Below are positions 34,099-43,403 of a stretch of DNA of 64,000 nucleotides, piece after piece. Source of the DNA: CAVTUU01 sp045804965 (lineage in GTDB: Bacteria; Chloroflexota; Chloroflexia; Thermomicrobiales; UBA6265). Numbering within the stretch: position 1 is the stretch's first letter; each line of letters begins with the position of its first letter. Location of the stretch: NCBI GenBank assembly GCA_045804965.1, contig JBJMMD010000037.1:1-64000 (forward strand), written 5' to 3'. The translations under genes were made by a program, and so were the position numbers. The notes under the pieces are model-generated. The model made no database searches. It saw only the letters and a program-made list of their open reading frames with translations, and was not told where the DNA came from.

Positions 34099-35136
34099 AT
34101 GTCGGGTCGCGCTCGGTTTCTCGCGGCGGCCAATCGTCAGCCCGTTGATGCAACGCCGGTCTGGTTCATGCGACAGGCCGGTCGTTCTTTGCCGGAGTAT
34201 CGAAGGTTACGAGAGCGGCATGCGTTTCTCGACGTGGCGAAGACGCCGGAATTGTGCGTCCAGGCGACGAAGATGCCGGTCCACCGTTTGGGTGTCGATG
34301 CAGCCGTCCTCTTCGCCGACATCATGCTCCCGCTCGACGGAATGGGCGTCGAGTTTGCGATCGAGCCGAACGTCGGTCCTGTGATTGCCAACCCAATCAG
34401 GACGGCGATGGACATCGAAGCGTTGCAGGTTATCGACGCCGACGAGGCGACGCCGTATCTGTTTGAGGCCCTACGGATGTTGCGAAGCGAGCTTGGCGAG
34501 TCGGCCGCGTTGCTCGGCTTTGCCGGGGCGCCGTTCACATTGGCCTGCTATCTGGTCGACGGCAAGGCAACGCGTGAATATCCAAAAACGAAGGCACTGA
34601 TGTTTGGCGAACCGGAGCTTTGGCACAGGCTCATGGAAACGTTGACCGGCGTCACCGTTCGCTATTTGAAGGCGCAGATTGCCGCCGGGGCCGAGGCAGT
34701 TCAACTCTTCGACTCTTGGTTGGGTTTGCTTGGGCCACTCGAATATGAAGCCATGGTCCTGCCGTATACAACCAATATTTTTCAATCACTGCACGGTCTC
34801 GCGCCGGCGATTCATTTCAGCACCGGCACAACATCGCTCTTGCCGCTCATCGCGTCCTCAGCCGCGGACATTGTCAGTGTCGACTGGCGATTGCCGCTTG
34901 ATGACGCCTGGCGCTCGATTGGTCACACCCGAGGAATCCAAGGCAATTTGGATCCCACGATCCTGCTGGCGGGAGAACGAGCAGTCGAATCTGGCGCAAG
35001 GGACGTGCTGAAGCGGGCTGGTGGCCGGCCCGGCCACATCTTCAATTTGGGTCACGGGATTTTCCCCCAGACCGCTCCTGAATCGCTGGAACGGCTCGTC
35101 GATTGGGTTCACCAGTACTCGCCGACCTCTATTTAA
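34099..35136 (+). CDS. hemE: Uroporphyrinogen decarboxylase
   Basis: It converts uroporphyrinogen III to coproporphyrinogen III. PVWFMRQAGRSLPEYR is the family signature, with Ser in place of the usual Tyr after AGR. The substrate Asp lies in LFADIMLPLDGMG, and GFAGAPFTLACYLVDG and FNLGHGIFPQT are also canonical. I chose the ATG at 34099 because MSGRARFLAAANRQPVD matches the family N-terminus. A GTG at 34042, overlapping the hemQ stop, would add 19 residues and cannot be excluded. Confidence 0.94.
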   Translation: MSGRARFLAAANRQPVDATPVWFMRQAGRSLPEYRRLRERHAFLDVAKTPELCVQATKMPVHRLGVDAAVLFADIMLPLDGMGVEFAIEPNVGPVIANPIRTAMDIEALQVIDADEATPYLFEALRMLRSELGESAALLGFAGAPFTLACYLVDGKATREYPKTKALMFGEPELWHRLMETLTGVTVRYLKAQIAAGAEAVQLFDSWLGLLGPLEYEAMVLPYTTNIFQSLHGLAPAIHFSTGTTSLLPLIASSAADIVSVDWRLPLDDAWRSIGHTRGIQGNLDPTILLAGERAVESGARDVLKRAGGRPGHIFNLGHGIFPQTAPESLERLVDWVHQYSPTSI

Positions 35137-35199
35137 ACCCGATGAGCGACTGCGCTTTTTGCTCACGGCGCGAAAAGAAGTGCACACATTAAATCTCGC

Positions 35200-35205
35200 T
35201 ATACT
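35200..35205 (+). promoter_or_regulatory. -10-like TATACT before the PhoB-like gene
   Basis: TATACT lies about 49 bases before the chosen start of the response regulator gene. No consensus -35 is found at 16-18 bases, which would fit activator-dependent expression such as autoregulation, but this is weak evidence. Confidence 0.25.
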
Positions 35206-35253
35206 TGAATTTAGTTGCACTGCTTGATCGATCGCACAAAGGTAGAGCCGTCG

Positions 35254-36039
35254 TTGAGCACCAGCCCGGACCCGACAGCACAATTGAATCCTGCTCCGAG
35301 GGCAACGGTTCTCGTCGTCGACGATGAAGCGCCGTTGCGCGAGACAGTTGCCTATAATCTCAAGCGCGAGGGCTTCGGCGTCGAGTTGGCATCTGATGGC
35401 CAGCAAGCACTCGACCTCGCGCGTTCCGGGCGGCCCGATCTCGTCATTCTCGACATCATGCTTCCACATACGGATGGGTTACAGGTTTGCCGCACGCTGC
35501 GAGCAGAATCAACGGTGCCGATTCTTCTCCTGTCGGCTCGTTCGGAAGAGTTCGATCGGGTTCTCGGTCTCGAGCTTGGAGCGGATGATTACCTGACGAA
35601 GCCGTTCGCGATGCGCGAATTGCTCGCCCGAGTCCGCGCGATGTTGCGACGCGTGCAGATGCAAGCCGGAGACGGCACTACCTCAGGGAACGGCGCCGGA
35701 ACGCAGCCTCTCGATGGGCGCGACAACAGCGCGACGCTGAGCGCCGGCGACGTCGTTGTTGATCTCGCGCGGCGGGAAGCGACAATTGCAGACGAGCAGC
35801 TTTCGTTAAAACCAAAGGAATTTGATCTTCTCACGTATTTTCTGCGGCATCCTGGGATCGTGCTCTCCCGAGACGCGCTGCTTCGAGAAGTGTGGGGCTA
35901 CGATTTTCCGATCGACACGCGAACGGTCGACGTACATGTTCGCGGCCTCAGAGAGAAGCTCGAGCAGGACCCGAGTCACCCGCAGCGCATCGAGACCGTA
36001 CGCGGCTACGGCTACCGATTCGCCGCGCCGCGGGACTGA
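35254..36039 (+). CDS. PhoB/OmpR-family response regulator
   Basis: The receiver spans about residues 17-130: VLVVDDEAPLRETVAYNLKREG, phospho-acceptor Asp67 in LVILDIMLPHTDG, and LTKPFAMRELLARVRAMLRR. After a Gly/Thr-rich linker comes a winged-helix output domain with LSLKPKEFDLLTYFLRHPG and RTVDVHVRGLREKLEQDP...RGYGYRF. This is the PhoB class. The start is uncertain: I used the TTG at 35254, while a TTG at 35215 would add 13 residues. A PhoR-like kinase begins 20 bases after its end. Confidence 0.9.
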   Translation: MSTSPDPTAQLNPAPRATVLVVDDEAPLRETVAYNLKREGFGVELASDGQQALDLARSGRPDLVILDIMLPHTDGLQVCRTLRAESTVPILLLSARSEEFDRVLGLELGADDYLTKPFAMRELLARVRAMLRRVQMQAGDGTTSGNGAGTQPLDGRDNSATLSAGDVVVDLARREATIADEQLSLKPKEFDLLTYFLRHPGIVLSRDALLREVWGYDFPIDTRTVDVHVRGLREKLEQDPSHPQRIETVRGYGYRFAAPRD

Positions 36040-36059
36040 CGAGAACGAGCAGAGGAACC

Positions 36060-37916
36060 ATGGCGTCTGTACCTGGATTCAGTCGAGCCTCGGCCGGCCG
36101 TCTCATTCCGAAGACGGTTCGCTGGCGGCTCACGTTGACCTACGTCACCCTCATCCTTGTCGTCATGGGCGCGCTCGGCGGCTATCTCGCATACGCCATC
36201 CGCGATTTCTACGTCGAGCGCTTGGGCGATCAAATGGCCGAAGAGGCCGTGATGATCTCGAAGGCAATCGCCCCTCAAATCGCAACAGGCGATGTCAACC
36301 AGATCGACTCCGAAGTGAAAGCGATTGATGAAGGACTCGACGTCCGGATCACCGTAATCGCGCCTGACGGCACGGTGCTCGGCGACTCCGACGCCGACCC
36401 AAGGTCGATGGAAAACCACAGCAACAGACCGGAAGTCCAAGAAGCGCTGTCATCGGGGTATGGAGAATCCGAGCGCCACAGCGTAACTTTGGACACCGAC
36501 TTCATGTACATCGCGATGCCAATCGCCAATTCGGGCGGCGCCGTCATGCGCGTCGCAAAACCGCTAGACGATGTGAATCAAGCAATCGCCAAACTCCGGC
36601 GAGCCGTATTGATCGCAGCGATCGTGGCCGCGCTACTAACCGCAGGCGTCGCGACCCTCATCTCAGAACGGATCATCGGACCGCTAAATGACCTGCGTAA
36701 CCAGGTTTCGCGGGTGACCGCGGGTGAGCTCGACGTTGCCGTTGTCCCTGCCGAACCGCGGGAATTGGGCGATTTGGCACGTGCCTTCAATATGATGACT
36801 GCGAAAGTATCCGAACTCGTCACGGAAAGCGAGCGGTCGCGCGTGCGCTTGGAGGCAATCTTCGCCAACTTGAGCGATGGGGTGGTGATTGTCGACGATC
36901 GTGCGGATGTCGTTGGGATCAATGCCTCAGCGAGCAGGATTCTGAACGCTGGGGAGGAGTGGGCGATCGGTCAACCCTTTGTCGTCGTTGCGCGGGATCA
37001 CGAACTGGTGAGCTTGCTGAAGTCGGCAATCGTCGAAAATGAGTTCAAGAGCGCGACGATTGAGTTCGGCCGTGATTTTCAAGTGGTAGAGGCAGCCGCA
37101 CAGCCGTTGCATGCTATTGGCGAGCAGCTTGGTATCGTCGTCGTGCGCGACGTTACTGAGCTGAAACGGCTGGAGTCGGTCCGTCGCGAGTTCGTTGCCA
37201 ACGTTTCCCACGAGTTGCGTACGCCCCTCGCCTCGATCAAAGCGCTCGTCGAGACGCTGGAGGCTGGAGCACTTGACGACCCCAACGTGTCGATGAAGTT
37301 CCTCGGCCGGATCAATGGGGAAGTTGACCGGTTGGCCGCACTCGTCGATGAGCTGCTCGATCTGGGCAGACTGGAATCCGGCCGCGTCCCGCTCCAACTT
37401 GAGCTCATCGGCCCAGCCGATCTCATTACGCACGGCGCCGAGCGATTGCGACCGCAGACTGAGCGCGCCCATCTCGGCCTGAACATCGACGTCCCGCCTG
37501 ACCTCCCAGCAGTTCTTGTCGATCGGGGACGGATCGAGCAGGTGCTCCTCAATCTTGTGCACAATGCTATTAAGTTCACACCGGCGGGAGGCACGATCAC
37601 AGTGAAGGCAACGGACCTCGACTCCCGTCTTGAGGTGGCTGTTATCGACTCTGGCGTTGGAATGTCGGAGGCTGAATTGCAACGCGTGTTCGAGCGATTC
37701 TACAAAGCGGACCGCTCGCGGCGATCGGACGGCAGCGGTCTTGGGTTGGCGATTGCAAAACACATCGTGCTGGGACACCAGGGCACAATCGGAGCTGAGA
37801 GCACACCGAGCCAAGGTTCGACGTTCTGGTTTACCTTGCCTTTTGCCCAATCGTCGGGCATTGCGGTGACGCGCCGTCCGGGAGTGCCTGCCCGCGGTGA
37901 GTTAACCGTCGCCTAA
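36060..37916 (+). CDS. PhoR-like sensor histidine kinase
   Basis: The 618-residue protein has a membrane segment at about 27-48, an extracytoplasmic sensor of about 130 residues, and a second membrane segment near 180-200. A HAMP domain follows (ISERIIGPLNDLRNQVSRVTAGEL), then a PAS domain (LEAIFANLSDGVVIVDD), and the HisKA domain with His384 in ANVSHELRTPLASIK. The ATPase domain shows LLNLVHNAIKFTPAG, DSGVGM and GSGLGLAIAKHIV. The ATG at 36060 has AGAGGA upstream. With the PhoB-like gene it forms a two-component pair that could sense phosphate limitation, but this rests on family resemblance. Confidence 0.92.
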   Translation: MASVPGFSRASAGRLIPKTVRWRLTLTYVTLILVVMGALGGYLAYAIRDFYVERLGDQMAEEAVMISKAIAPQIATGDVNQIDSEVKAIDEGLDVRITVIAPDGTVLGDSDADPRSMENHSNRPEVQEALSSGYGESERHSVTLDTDFMYIAMPIANSGGAVMRVAKPLDDVNQAIAKLRRAVLIAAIVAALLTAGVATLISERIIGPLNDLRNQVSRVTAGELDVAVVPAEPRELGDLARAFNMMTAKVSELVTESERSRVRLEAIFANLSDGVVIVDDRADVVGINASASRILNAGEEWAIGQPFVVVARDHELVSLLKSAIVENEFKSATIEFGRDFQVVEAAAQPLHAIGEQLGIVVVRDVTELKRLESVRREFVANVSHELRTPLASIKALVETLEAGALDDPNVSMKFLGRINGEVDRLAALVDELLDLGRLESGRVPLQLELIGPADLITHGAERLRPQTERAHLGLNIDVPPDLPAVLVDRGRIEQVLLNLVHNAIKFTPAGGTITVKATDLDSRLEVAVIDSGVGMSEAELQRVFERFYKADRSRRSDGSGLGLAIAKHIVLGHQGTIGAESTPSQGSTFWFTLPFAQSSGIAVTRRPGVPARGELTVA

Positions 37917-37941
37917 TACCACGACAGTAAGTCGTTAGAGC

Positions 37942-37958
37942 GATTCGATTGTCGAATC
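37942..37958. repeat. Hairpin after the PhoBR-like pair
   Basis: GATTCGA and TCGAATC form a perfect 7-base stem with a 3-base loop, 26 bases after the kinase stop. GAGC/GCTC extend the symmetry outward with a bulge. It may end the phoBR transcript, although no clear T-run follows. Confidence 0.4.
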
Positions 37959-38160
37959 TTGTGATCGCTCAAGGCGGATGGATTCATCCTCTCGACCAGC
38001 GTAGTACCAATGACTGTCTCGACTGAGTAGAAGTTCAACTCCCACTTCAGTGTGTATCTTCGGCGACCACAACGTTTCGTCTTCGCCAATGAGCCGAGTC
38101 GCCGCGTCGTCATGCCGCCCGATGTCGGGGCCCCTAACTGTGCTGATGACGGCGGTCGGC

Positions 38161-38220
38161 AGGCGGAGATTCTTCGCTTTCGCTCAGAATGACGGAAGGG
38201 TGTGCGCAGAATGACGAGAG
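38161..38220. repeat. Intergenic repeat-like sequence with GATTCTTCGCT...CTCAGAATGAC
   Basis: This stretch contains GATTCTTCGCTTTCGCTCAG followed by AATGACGG, a short sequence type that I know as a common dispersed intergenic repeat in many environmental bacteria, Chloroflexota among them. AGAATGAC recurs at 38186 and 38208. It sits in the 470-base gap 37917-38386 before trpS, which otherwise shows only a hairpin and a -10-like box. Confidence 0.45.
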
Positions 38221-38328
38221 ACGTAGCACGCAGAATGTAAGTTAGTCGGGAGCGGAATGACGCGCGCAAAAAGGCACCTGTGACATTCGTCGAATCGTGA
38301 AGCACTGAGAGCTGCAGAGGAACAAGGA

Positions 38329-38334
38329 TATAAT
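38329..38334 (+). promoter_or_regulatory. -10-like TATAAT before trpS
   Basis: A perfect TATAAT lies 53 bases before the trpS ATG. The -35 region (TGAGAG at 17 bases) is poor. No T-box or tryptophan leader peptide was found. Confidence 0.4.
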
Positions 38335-38386
38335 CGGAAGGTTGTTTGATAAGTCACGGTTGGTATTTGGGGGTTGAACGATCGCG

Positions 38387-39451
38387 ATGGCAGTTCAAGA
38401 TCTTGTGTCCGGGCAAGAGGAAGCAAGCGCTCCTACGAGACAGCGCGTTTTTTCAGGCATTCAGCCTTCTGGAAATATCCATATTGGGAATTACTTGGGC
38501 GCGATCCGTAACTGGGTAGGGCAGCAAGAGTTCTACGACAACATTTTCTGCATCGTCAATCTTCATGCGATCACACTGCCGACAACCCGAGATTCGCTAC
38601 TCGCGAATACCCTCAACATGGCGAATACGCTGGTCGCCTCGGGCATCGATCCTGAAAAGTCGATTCTGTTTTTGCAATCTGATGTGGCGGAACATGCGGA
38701 GTTGTCGTGGATTTTGAGCTCTGTCACGCAATTCGGTGAGTTGCGCCGGATGACGCAATTCAAAGACAAGGCGGGGAGTCAGGACGAGGCGGTTTCTGCC
38801 TCGCTTTTCACCTATCCGGTGCTTCAGGCTGCCGACATTCTCGCATACGACACCGATCTCGTTCCGGTCGGCGAAGACCAGAAGCAGCACATCGAGCTCG
38901 CACGAGATATTGCCCAGCGATTCAATGCACGCTATGGGGCGACCTTTGTCGTGCCCGCTCCCGACATTAAACCGGAGGGTGCGCGAATCATGGCGCTTGA
39001 CGATCCGACGAAGAAGATGAGCAAGAGTAGCGGCGGTCCAGGGAGCTATATTGCACTAACGGACGATGCCGATACGATTCGCCGAAAAATTCGGCGCGCG
39101 GTGACCGATTCAGGAACTGAAGTCAGTGGCGGGCCGGACAAGCCTGCGCTTTCGAATCTGCTCACAATCTACTCGTTGTTCAGTGGCGACCCAATCTCGC
39201 AGGTCGAAGACCGGTATGCCGGCAAGGGATACGGCGCATTCAAACACGATCTTGGCGAGATCATCGTGGAGGCGGTGGCGCCGATTCAGCGCCGGCTCGC
39301 GACGCTCGAAGCGGATCCCACAATTGCGCTCAACACTCTTGCGCGTGGTGCTGAGCAGGCGCGAGCGATTGCCGAGCGGAAGATGATCGAGGTCAGGGAT
39401 CGAGTGGGCCTGATTATGAATCGCGAAACGGTCGCTGGCGTGTCGGCGTAG
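38387..39451 (+). CDS. trpS: Tryptophanyl-tRNA synthetase
   Basis: A class I synthetase charging tRNA-Trp. FSGIQPSGNIHIGNYLGAI contains the HIGN motif at 32-35, and KMSKS is at 210-214. YPVLQAADILAY and VPVGEDQKQHIELARDIAQRFN are also canonical. The protein has 354 residues including a 20-residue polar N-tail. It stands alone, with a decarboxylase-like gene downstream. Confidence 0.96.
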   Translation: MAVQDLVSGQEEASAPTRQRVFSGIQPSGNIHIGNYLGAIRNWVGQQEFYDNIFCIVNLHAITLPTTRDSLLANTLNMANTLVASGIDPEKSILFLQSDVAEHAELSWILSSVTQFGELRRMTQFKDKAGSQDEAVSASLFTYPVLQAADILAYDTDLVPVGEDQKQHIELARDIAQRFNARYGATFVVPAPDIKPEGARIMALDDPTKKMSKSSGGPGSYIALTDDADTIRRKIRRAVTDSGTEVSGGPDKPALSNLLTIYSLFSGDPISQVEDRYAGKGYGAFKHDLGEIIVEAVAPIQRRLATLEADPTIALNTLARGAEQARAIAERKMIEVRDRVGLIMNRETVAGVSA

Positions 39452-39576
39452 GGAGTCGCCGGTGGTCAGCGGAGGGTAGTACTTGAGGGGACTCCCGTTG
39501 ATCGAACCAAGAATCGCGTGCGCGCCTGCTGCGTCAAGCGGCGAGTTGGCGCTCCAAGATGCGAGGAGTTTCAGCG

Positions 39577-40650
39577 ATGCCGAAGCGCGTCCATCGAAAA
39601 ACCGAGGATCGTCAAAATGTTGGAGACAATCCTCAGCAGGAATCGGGAGGACTGTTCAATGCTCAGCTTCTCGACCAGTTTGAAAATCTTGGGCAGAGCT
39701 GGGGCGAGATAAGCTCATATCAAAGGGTCATGAATGCGGTCAACGGCGAGGAGGTTGACCGCTTGCCGATCTGCTTCTGGCACCACTTTACTCCCGAGGG
39801 TTCCGGCAATAAATTGGCAGACGCCACGGTCAAGTTCTTCGATCAAGAGTTCGATCTCGACATTATGAAAATCATGCCGGACATCCCTTACCCCTTTCCG
39901 CGAGGTTCAATCCGCGCCATCGACGATTGGCGACTGATCGAGCCCATTGACGCAATTCGTTCGCGGTTCATGAACGAGTGGATAGTGGCGGTCCAAGTCG
40001 TGCGGGCGGCCGTCGGCATTGAAAAGCCGGTGATTGTCACGAAATTCAATCCACTCTCCGAGGCAATGCATTTTGCCGCCGACCGGGAAACGTTCTTCGC
40101 CCACCTTCGTGAAGCTCCCGTGGTCATCCACGACGCGCTGCACACGATCGCCATGAACTTGCAAGCCCAATTTCGGGAGCTGCTTTCAAGTGGCGCGGAC
40201 GGTGTGTTCTTCGCGCTTCAGGGCTGCAGCAAGGACATCATGTCCGAGGAGCAGTATCGAGAATTCGGCCGTCCCTACGACCTGATTGCCCTGCAAGGCG
40301 CCCAGAGCGGATGGCTGAACGTCCTCCACATTCATGGCGAACGGGATCTACATTTCGACCTTGTCCTCGACTATCCGGTCAGCGTGCTCAGCTGGTCCGA
40401 TCGGCTCGCTGGTCCGAGCCTGCGCGAGGCGCGAGGCATGACAAGCAAATGCCTGATGGGCGGTTGGCATGAGTTCGGTGCGCTCTCGAGCGGCCCGGAG
40501 AAAGCAATCTTGGACGAAGCAAAGGATGCACTTGCCCAAACCGGTGGTCGCAAGTTCATTCTGGCAAACGGATGTTCAGTTCCGGACGAAACCGACGAGA
40601 AGTGGCTGCACTACGCGCGCGACATCGTGGATAGCCTGAAGGTGCATTAG
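39577..40650 (+). CDS. Uroporphyrinogen decarboxylase family protein (not HemE)
   Basis: The 357-residue protein belongs to the URO-D superfamily by fold pattern: SSYQRVMNAVNGEEVDRLPICFWHHF near the start and DGVFFALQGC and FILANGCSVPDETDEKWL later. It lacks the HemE signature RQAGR and its substrate Asp context. Relatives include methyltransferases acting on methylated compounds, so a demethylase or methyltransferase role is possible, but no corrinoid protein is nearby. The ATG at 39577 has GGAG 8 bases upstream. Its stop interlocks with that of the convergent MFS gene. Confidence 0.8.
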   Translation: MPKRVHRKTEDRQNVGDNPQQESGGLFNAQLLDQFENLGQSWGEISSYQRVMNAVNGEEVDRLPICFWHHFTPEGSGNKLADATVKFFDQEFDLDIMKIMPDIPYPFPRGSIRAIDDWRLIEPIDAIRSRFMNEWIVAVQVVRAAVGIEKPVIVTKFNPLSEAMHFAADRETFFAHLREAPVVIHDALHTIAMNLQAQFRELLSSGADGVFFALQGCSKDIMSEEQYREFGRPYDLIALQGAQSGWLNVLHIHGERDLHFDLVLDYPVSVLSWSDRLAGPSLREARGMTSKCLMGGWHEFGALSSGPEKAILDEAKDALAQTGGRKFILANGCSVPDETDEKWLHYARDIVDSLKVH

Positions 40651-41840
40651 GCCGGCACAGGCGGCTGCGCGGAGTGTTGGCGAATCTCATTGACGATCCG
40701 GCGCGCGACGACCACGACGGCGAGGCCACCAAACGCGACGCCGGCAAGGGCAATGCGCGTCGAGGCGAAGGTCGAAACCATGCCGGCGAGAAACGGCGCG
40801 ACTGCGATTCCCGCATATCCAACCAATAACACCGCGCCCGAGGCGGCGCCCGGCGCCGTCGGATTCGCGAGTCCGACGAGACTGAGTGTCGTCGGCGCCA
40901 TGCCCGCGAGGCCAAATCCAGCGATGGCGCAGCCGGCAACGGCGACGGCGGCGTTTGGTCCGGCCGCGATCAGGAGACCGCCGAGCATTGTTACACACCC
41001 CTGAAACAAGAGCATGCGTATAGCGCCGATTCGCGCGTTTAGCGGTCCGTTGCCGAAGCGGCCAATTGCCATCGCCGCTCCGTTCAATGAAAGGGCGATC
41101 ACGGTGACCGACTTGGCATAGTGGCGCTCGTCTTGAAAGTAGATTCCCACCCATTGCGCGATCAGTAACTCCGATGCAAAGGCGATTCCCGCGATGGCCG
41201 CGAGATCGCGATTTGTTCGGTTCTTGAGCAGATAAAGCGCGTGCAGCGGCGAATGTTCCTGCTCGGGAGCGAGCGACGGAGGCGCTTCCTGCTTGAGCGA
41301 GACCAACGCAAACACAGCGAGACCGGCGAACATGACCGCGATCACCGCGTAGACCGACTTGTAGTCGCCTCCTAACCAGATCAGGAGGCCGGCAACAAGC
41401 GGTCCGATCAACGAGCCGACACTGAACGTCGCGTGTAACGGGCCCATAATGTGGCGGCGAGTCGAGCGCTCCACATCCATCGCCAGCGCGTTGTTCGAGA
41501 GGTCAAGCGCGGTGACGCCGATTCCCTGGATGATGAGCAGGAGGACAAGGATCCCGACGACGGAGCCAAAGATGATGCCGACCGCCGGGATGACCGTAAT
41601 CGCGAGGGAGACAGCTAGCAGCAGGCGCTTGTCGAAGCGGTCCGCAAGTCTGCCGCCGAAAACCAGGACCGGCAATCCAGCGATGACGCCTAGACTCTGT
41701 GCCAAACCAAACACGCCCTTTGAGATACCGAAGGCATCGATGACGTCGTTCCAAAGCACGCCACCGCCGCCGTAAAGCACTCCGAGTCCCACAAAGCTGG
41801 ACAGCATGAGAGCGAGCAGTGATGTTGCATTAGCCGGCAT
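40647..41840 (-). CDS. MFS transporter
   Basis: About 12 membrane segments in 397 residues, with the MFS loop motif GGRLADRFDKRLLL between segments 2 and 3 and the equivalent IGRFGNGPLNARIGAIR in the second half. The substrate cannot be inferred. I used the ATG at 41840, with AGGA just upstream; the open frame reaches 42026, and a GTG at 41930 is another candidate. Nothing else is seen in 41841-42123. Confidence 0.88.
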   Translation of the reverse strand: MPANATSLLALMLSSFVGLGVLYGGGGVLWNDVIDAFGISKGVFGLAQSLGVIAGLPVLVFGGRLADRFDKRLLLAVSLAITVIPAVGIIFGSVVGILVLLLIIQGIGVTALDLSNNALAMDVERSTRRHIMGPLHATFSVGSLIGPLVAGLLIWLGGDYKSVYAVIAVMFAGLAVFALVSLKQEAPPSLAPEQEHSPLHALYLLKNRTNRDLAAIAGIAFASELLIAQWVGIYFQDERHYAKSVTVIALSLNGAAMAIGRFGNGPLNARIGAIRMLLFQGCVTMLGGLLIAAGPNAAVAVAGCAIAGFGLAGMAPTTLSLVGLANPTAPGAASGAVLLVGYAGIAVAPFLAGMVSTFASTRIALAGVAFGGLAVVVVARRIVNEIRQHSAQPPVPA

Positions 41841-42123
41841 TGTCCTGCGGCCTGATGCGGTGGCGGGTTCCGTGCTTGGGATTGTTCTTGTGGAATCGAG
41901 GGTCACGGCGGCCGTCCTTATGTTTGCCACGGATCTGGAACGGCGTCGCGCATAGACCCTTGACGGAGATCGTGTTGCAATCGCTGATTGTGCCATAGGT
42001 CGCGCACGACCGGGCAAGGCGCGCACGTGGGGAAGCGAGCGGCTACCCCGTGCAATCGGCAGTTGCAGACGGCAGCAAAGGCGCTTGCAGTCCCGCTCCG
42101 ATTACGAGCCCTATAACCGGTGC

Positions 42124-43200
42124 CTATTCTGTCAGCGCGGTCGCGGCCTGAGCCGCTTGAGCTTCTTCTTGCTTGGCAAAAATGTTCGTCGAGTGGCCGG
42201 GATCAAGGCGGGCGCTGGGGTCGTAATAGGTGACAGCGTGATTCACCGCGGTCACCGCTTCGGCCGCACCGGTCGCGATGAGCTTGAACTTGGCGGGGTA
42301 GTGAACGATGTCTCCAGCGCCGTAGACACCCGGGATGTTCGTCTCCATCGTGATCTTGTCAACAACGATTTGGTTGCGATTGAGCTCGAATCCCCATGTT
42401 TTGAGCGGCCCAATGTCGGCAACAAACCCGATTGCCACGATCAGTTCTTGGGCAGGGATCTGCGTTTCGGTGGCGCTTGCATCCTTGTACGTGACGCCGC
42501 TCAATCGTCCGTTGTCCGTCTGAATTGCGACGATCTCGCAGCCAGGAAAGCGAAGATCGGCTGAGGACGTTTCGAGCTCCTTGACCGTCTTTTCGTGAGC
42601 TCGGAACTTCGACCGGTGGATCAGGGTGACATGCTTGGCGAGCGGTTCCAGGGTGATGCCCCAATCGACCGCGGAATCTCCGCCGCCCACGATGACGACG
42701 TCCTTGTCGCGGAAGTCTTCGACGCGCTTCGCGAAGTAATGGACGCCCTTGCCTTCGAGCTCGGAGATACCAGGCAGTGCGATCCGCTTGGGTTCAAAAG
42801 CCCCGACGCCAGCGCAGACGATGACCGTTTTACTGAATCGCTCGCCCTGACTTGTCGTCAGTTTGAGGATGCCGTCTGCTAAGCGCTCCAGGCCGAGCAC
42901 TTCTTCCTTCAAGCGGATAGCGGGCTCATCGCGCAGGGCCTGAATGACCATCTGCTCAACGAAATCCTTCGCCAAAACTTTCGGGAAGCCAGCGACATCG
43001 TAGATATATTTTTCTGGATAGATCGCAGTGAGCGCCCCACCTGGTTCTTCGAGCGAGTCGAGCACCTGAGTGCGAGCGCCGCGCATTCCCGCGTAAAAGG
43101 CGGCGAAGAGACCGGTCGGGCCGGCGCCGATGATCGTGATGTCGTAAATGTCGCGGGCGGGTTCGGTTCCATTGACCGAGGCGCCGATGCCATTTGTCAC
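42124..43200 (-). CDS. Ferredoxin-NADP reductase-like flavoprotein (thioredoxin reductase fold)
   Basis: FAD binding is shown by DITIIGAGPTGLFAAFYAGMRG and by GVYGAGDIVHYPAKFKLIATGAAEA; NADPH binding by VVIVGGGDSAVDW. The CxxC redox pair of thioredoxin reductases is absent, which fits type-2 ferredoxin-NADP reductases (YumC group). The 358-residue chain ends in an Ala/Gln/Glu tail. The GTG start has GGGAG about 10 bases upstream. Confidence 0.88.
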   Translation of the reverse strand: MTNGIGASVNGTEPARDIYDITIIGAGPTGLFAAFYAGMRGARTQVLDSLEEPGGALTAIYPEKYIYDVAGFPKVLAKDFVEQMVIQALRDEPAIRLKEEVLGLERLADGILKLTTSQGERFSKTVIVCAGVGAFEPKRIALPGISELEGKGVHYFAKRVEDFRDKDVVIVGGGDSAVDWGITLEPLAKHVTLIHRSKFRAHEKTVKELETSSADLRFPGCEIVAIQTDNGRLSGVTYKDASATETQIPAQELIVAIGFVADIGPLKTWGFELNRNQIVVDKITMETNIPGVYGAGDIVHYPAKFKLIATGAAEAVTAVNHAVTYYDPSARLDPGHSTNIFAKQEEAQAAQAATALTE

Positions 43201-43403
43201 CGGTGAGAAACTCCCATTGAATCTGCCCTACCTTCGCGGAAGGGCGAGACGGACCATCTCGCCGGTAGCATTTTAGCATTGGGACGCCGCCGAAGCCTTT
43301 GTGCGCTCCGCACAGTGCCCCAATCATTGGTCGCCAACGTTTCCGATAGAATGGGCGAAATCGACAGATCGACTCGGTCTGTGTGCGGAGGAGAAATTCG
43401 TTG

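Noticed and set aside
36927..37850. 307-codon minus-strand frame
   Set aside because: Antisense to the PhoR-like kinase; no plausible protein features.
37913..38305. 130-codon minus-strand frame after the PhoR-like gene
   Set aside because: Its start and middle are translations of the intergenic repeat (RHSERKRRISA), a familiar false protein.
37917..38386. T-box or tryptophan leader before trpS
   Set aside because: No T-box core sequence and no Trp-rich leader peptide could be found.
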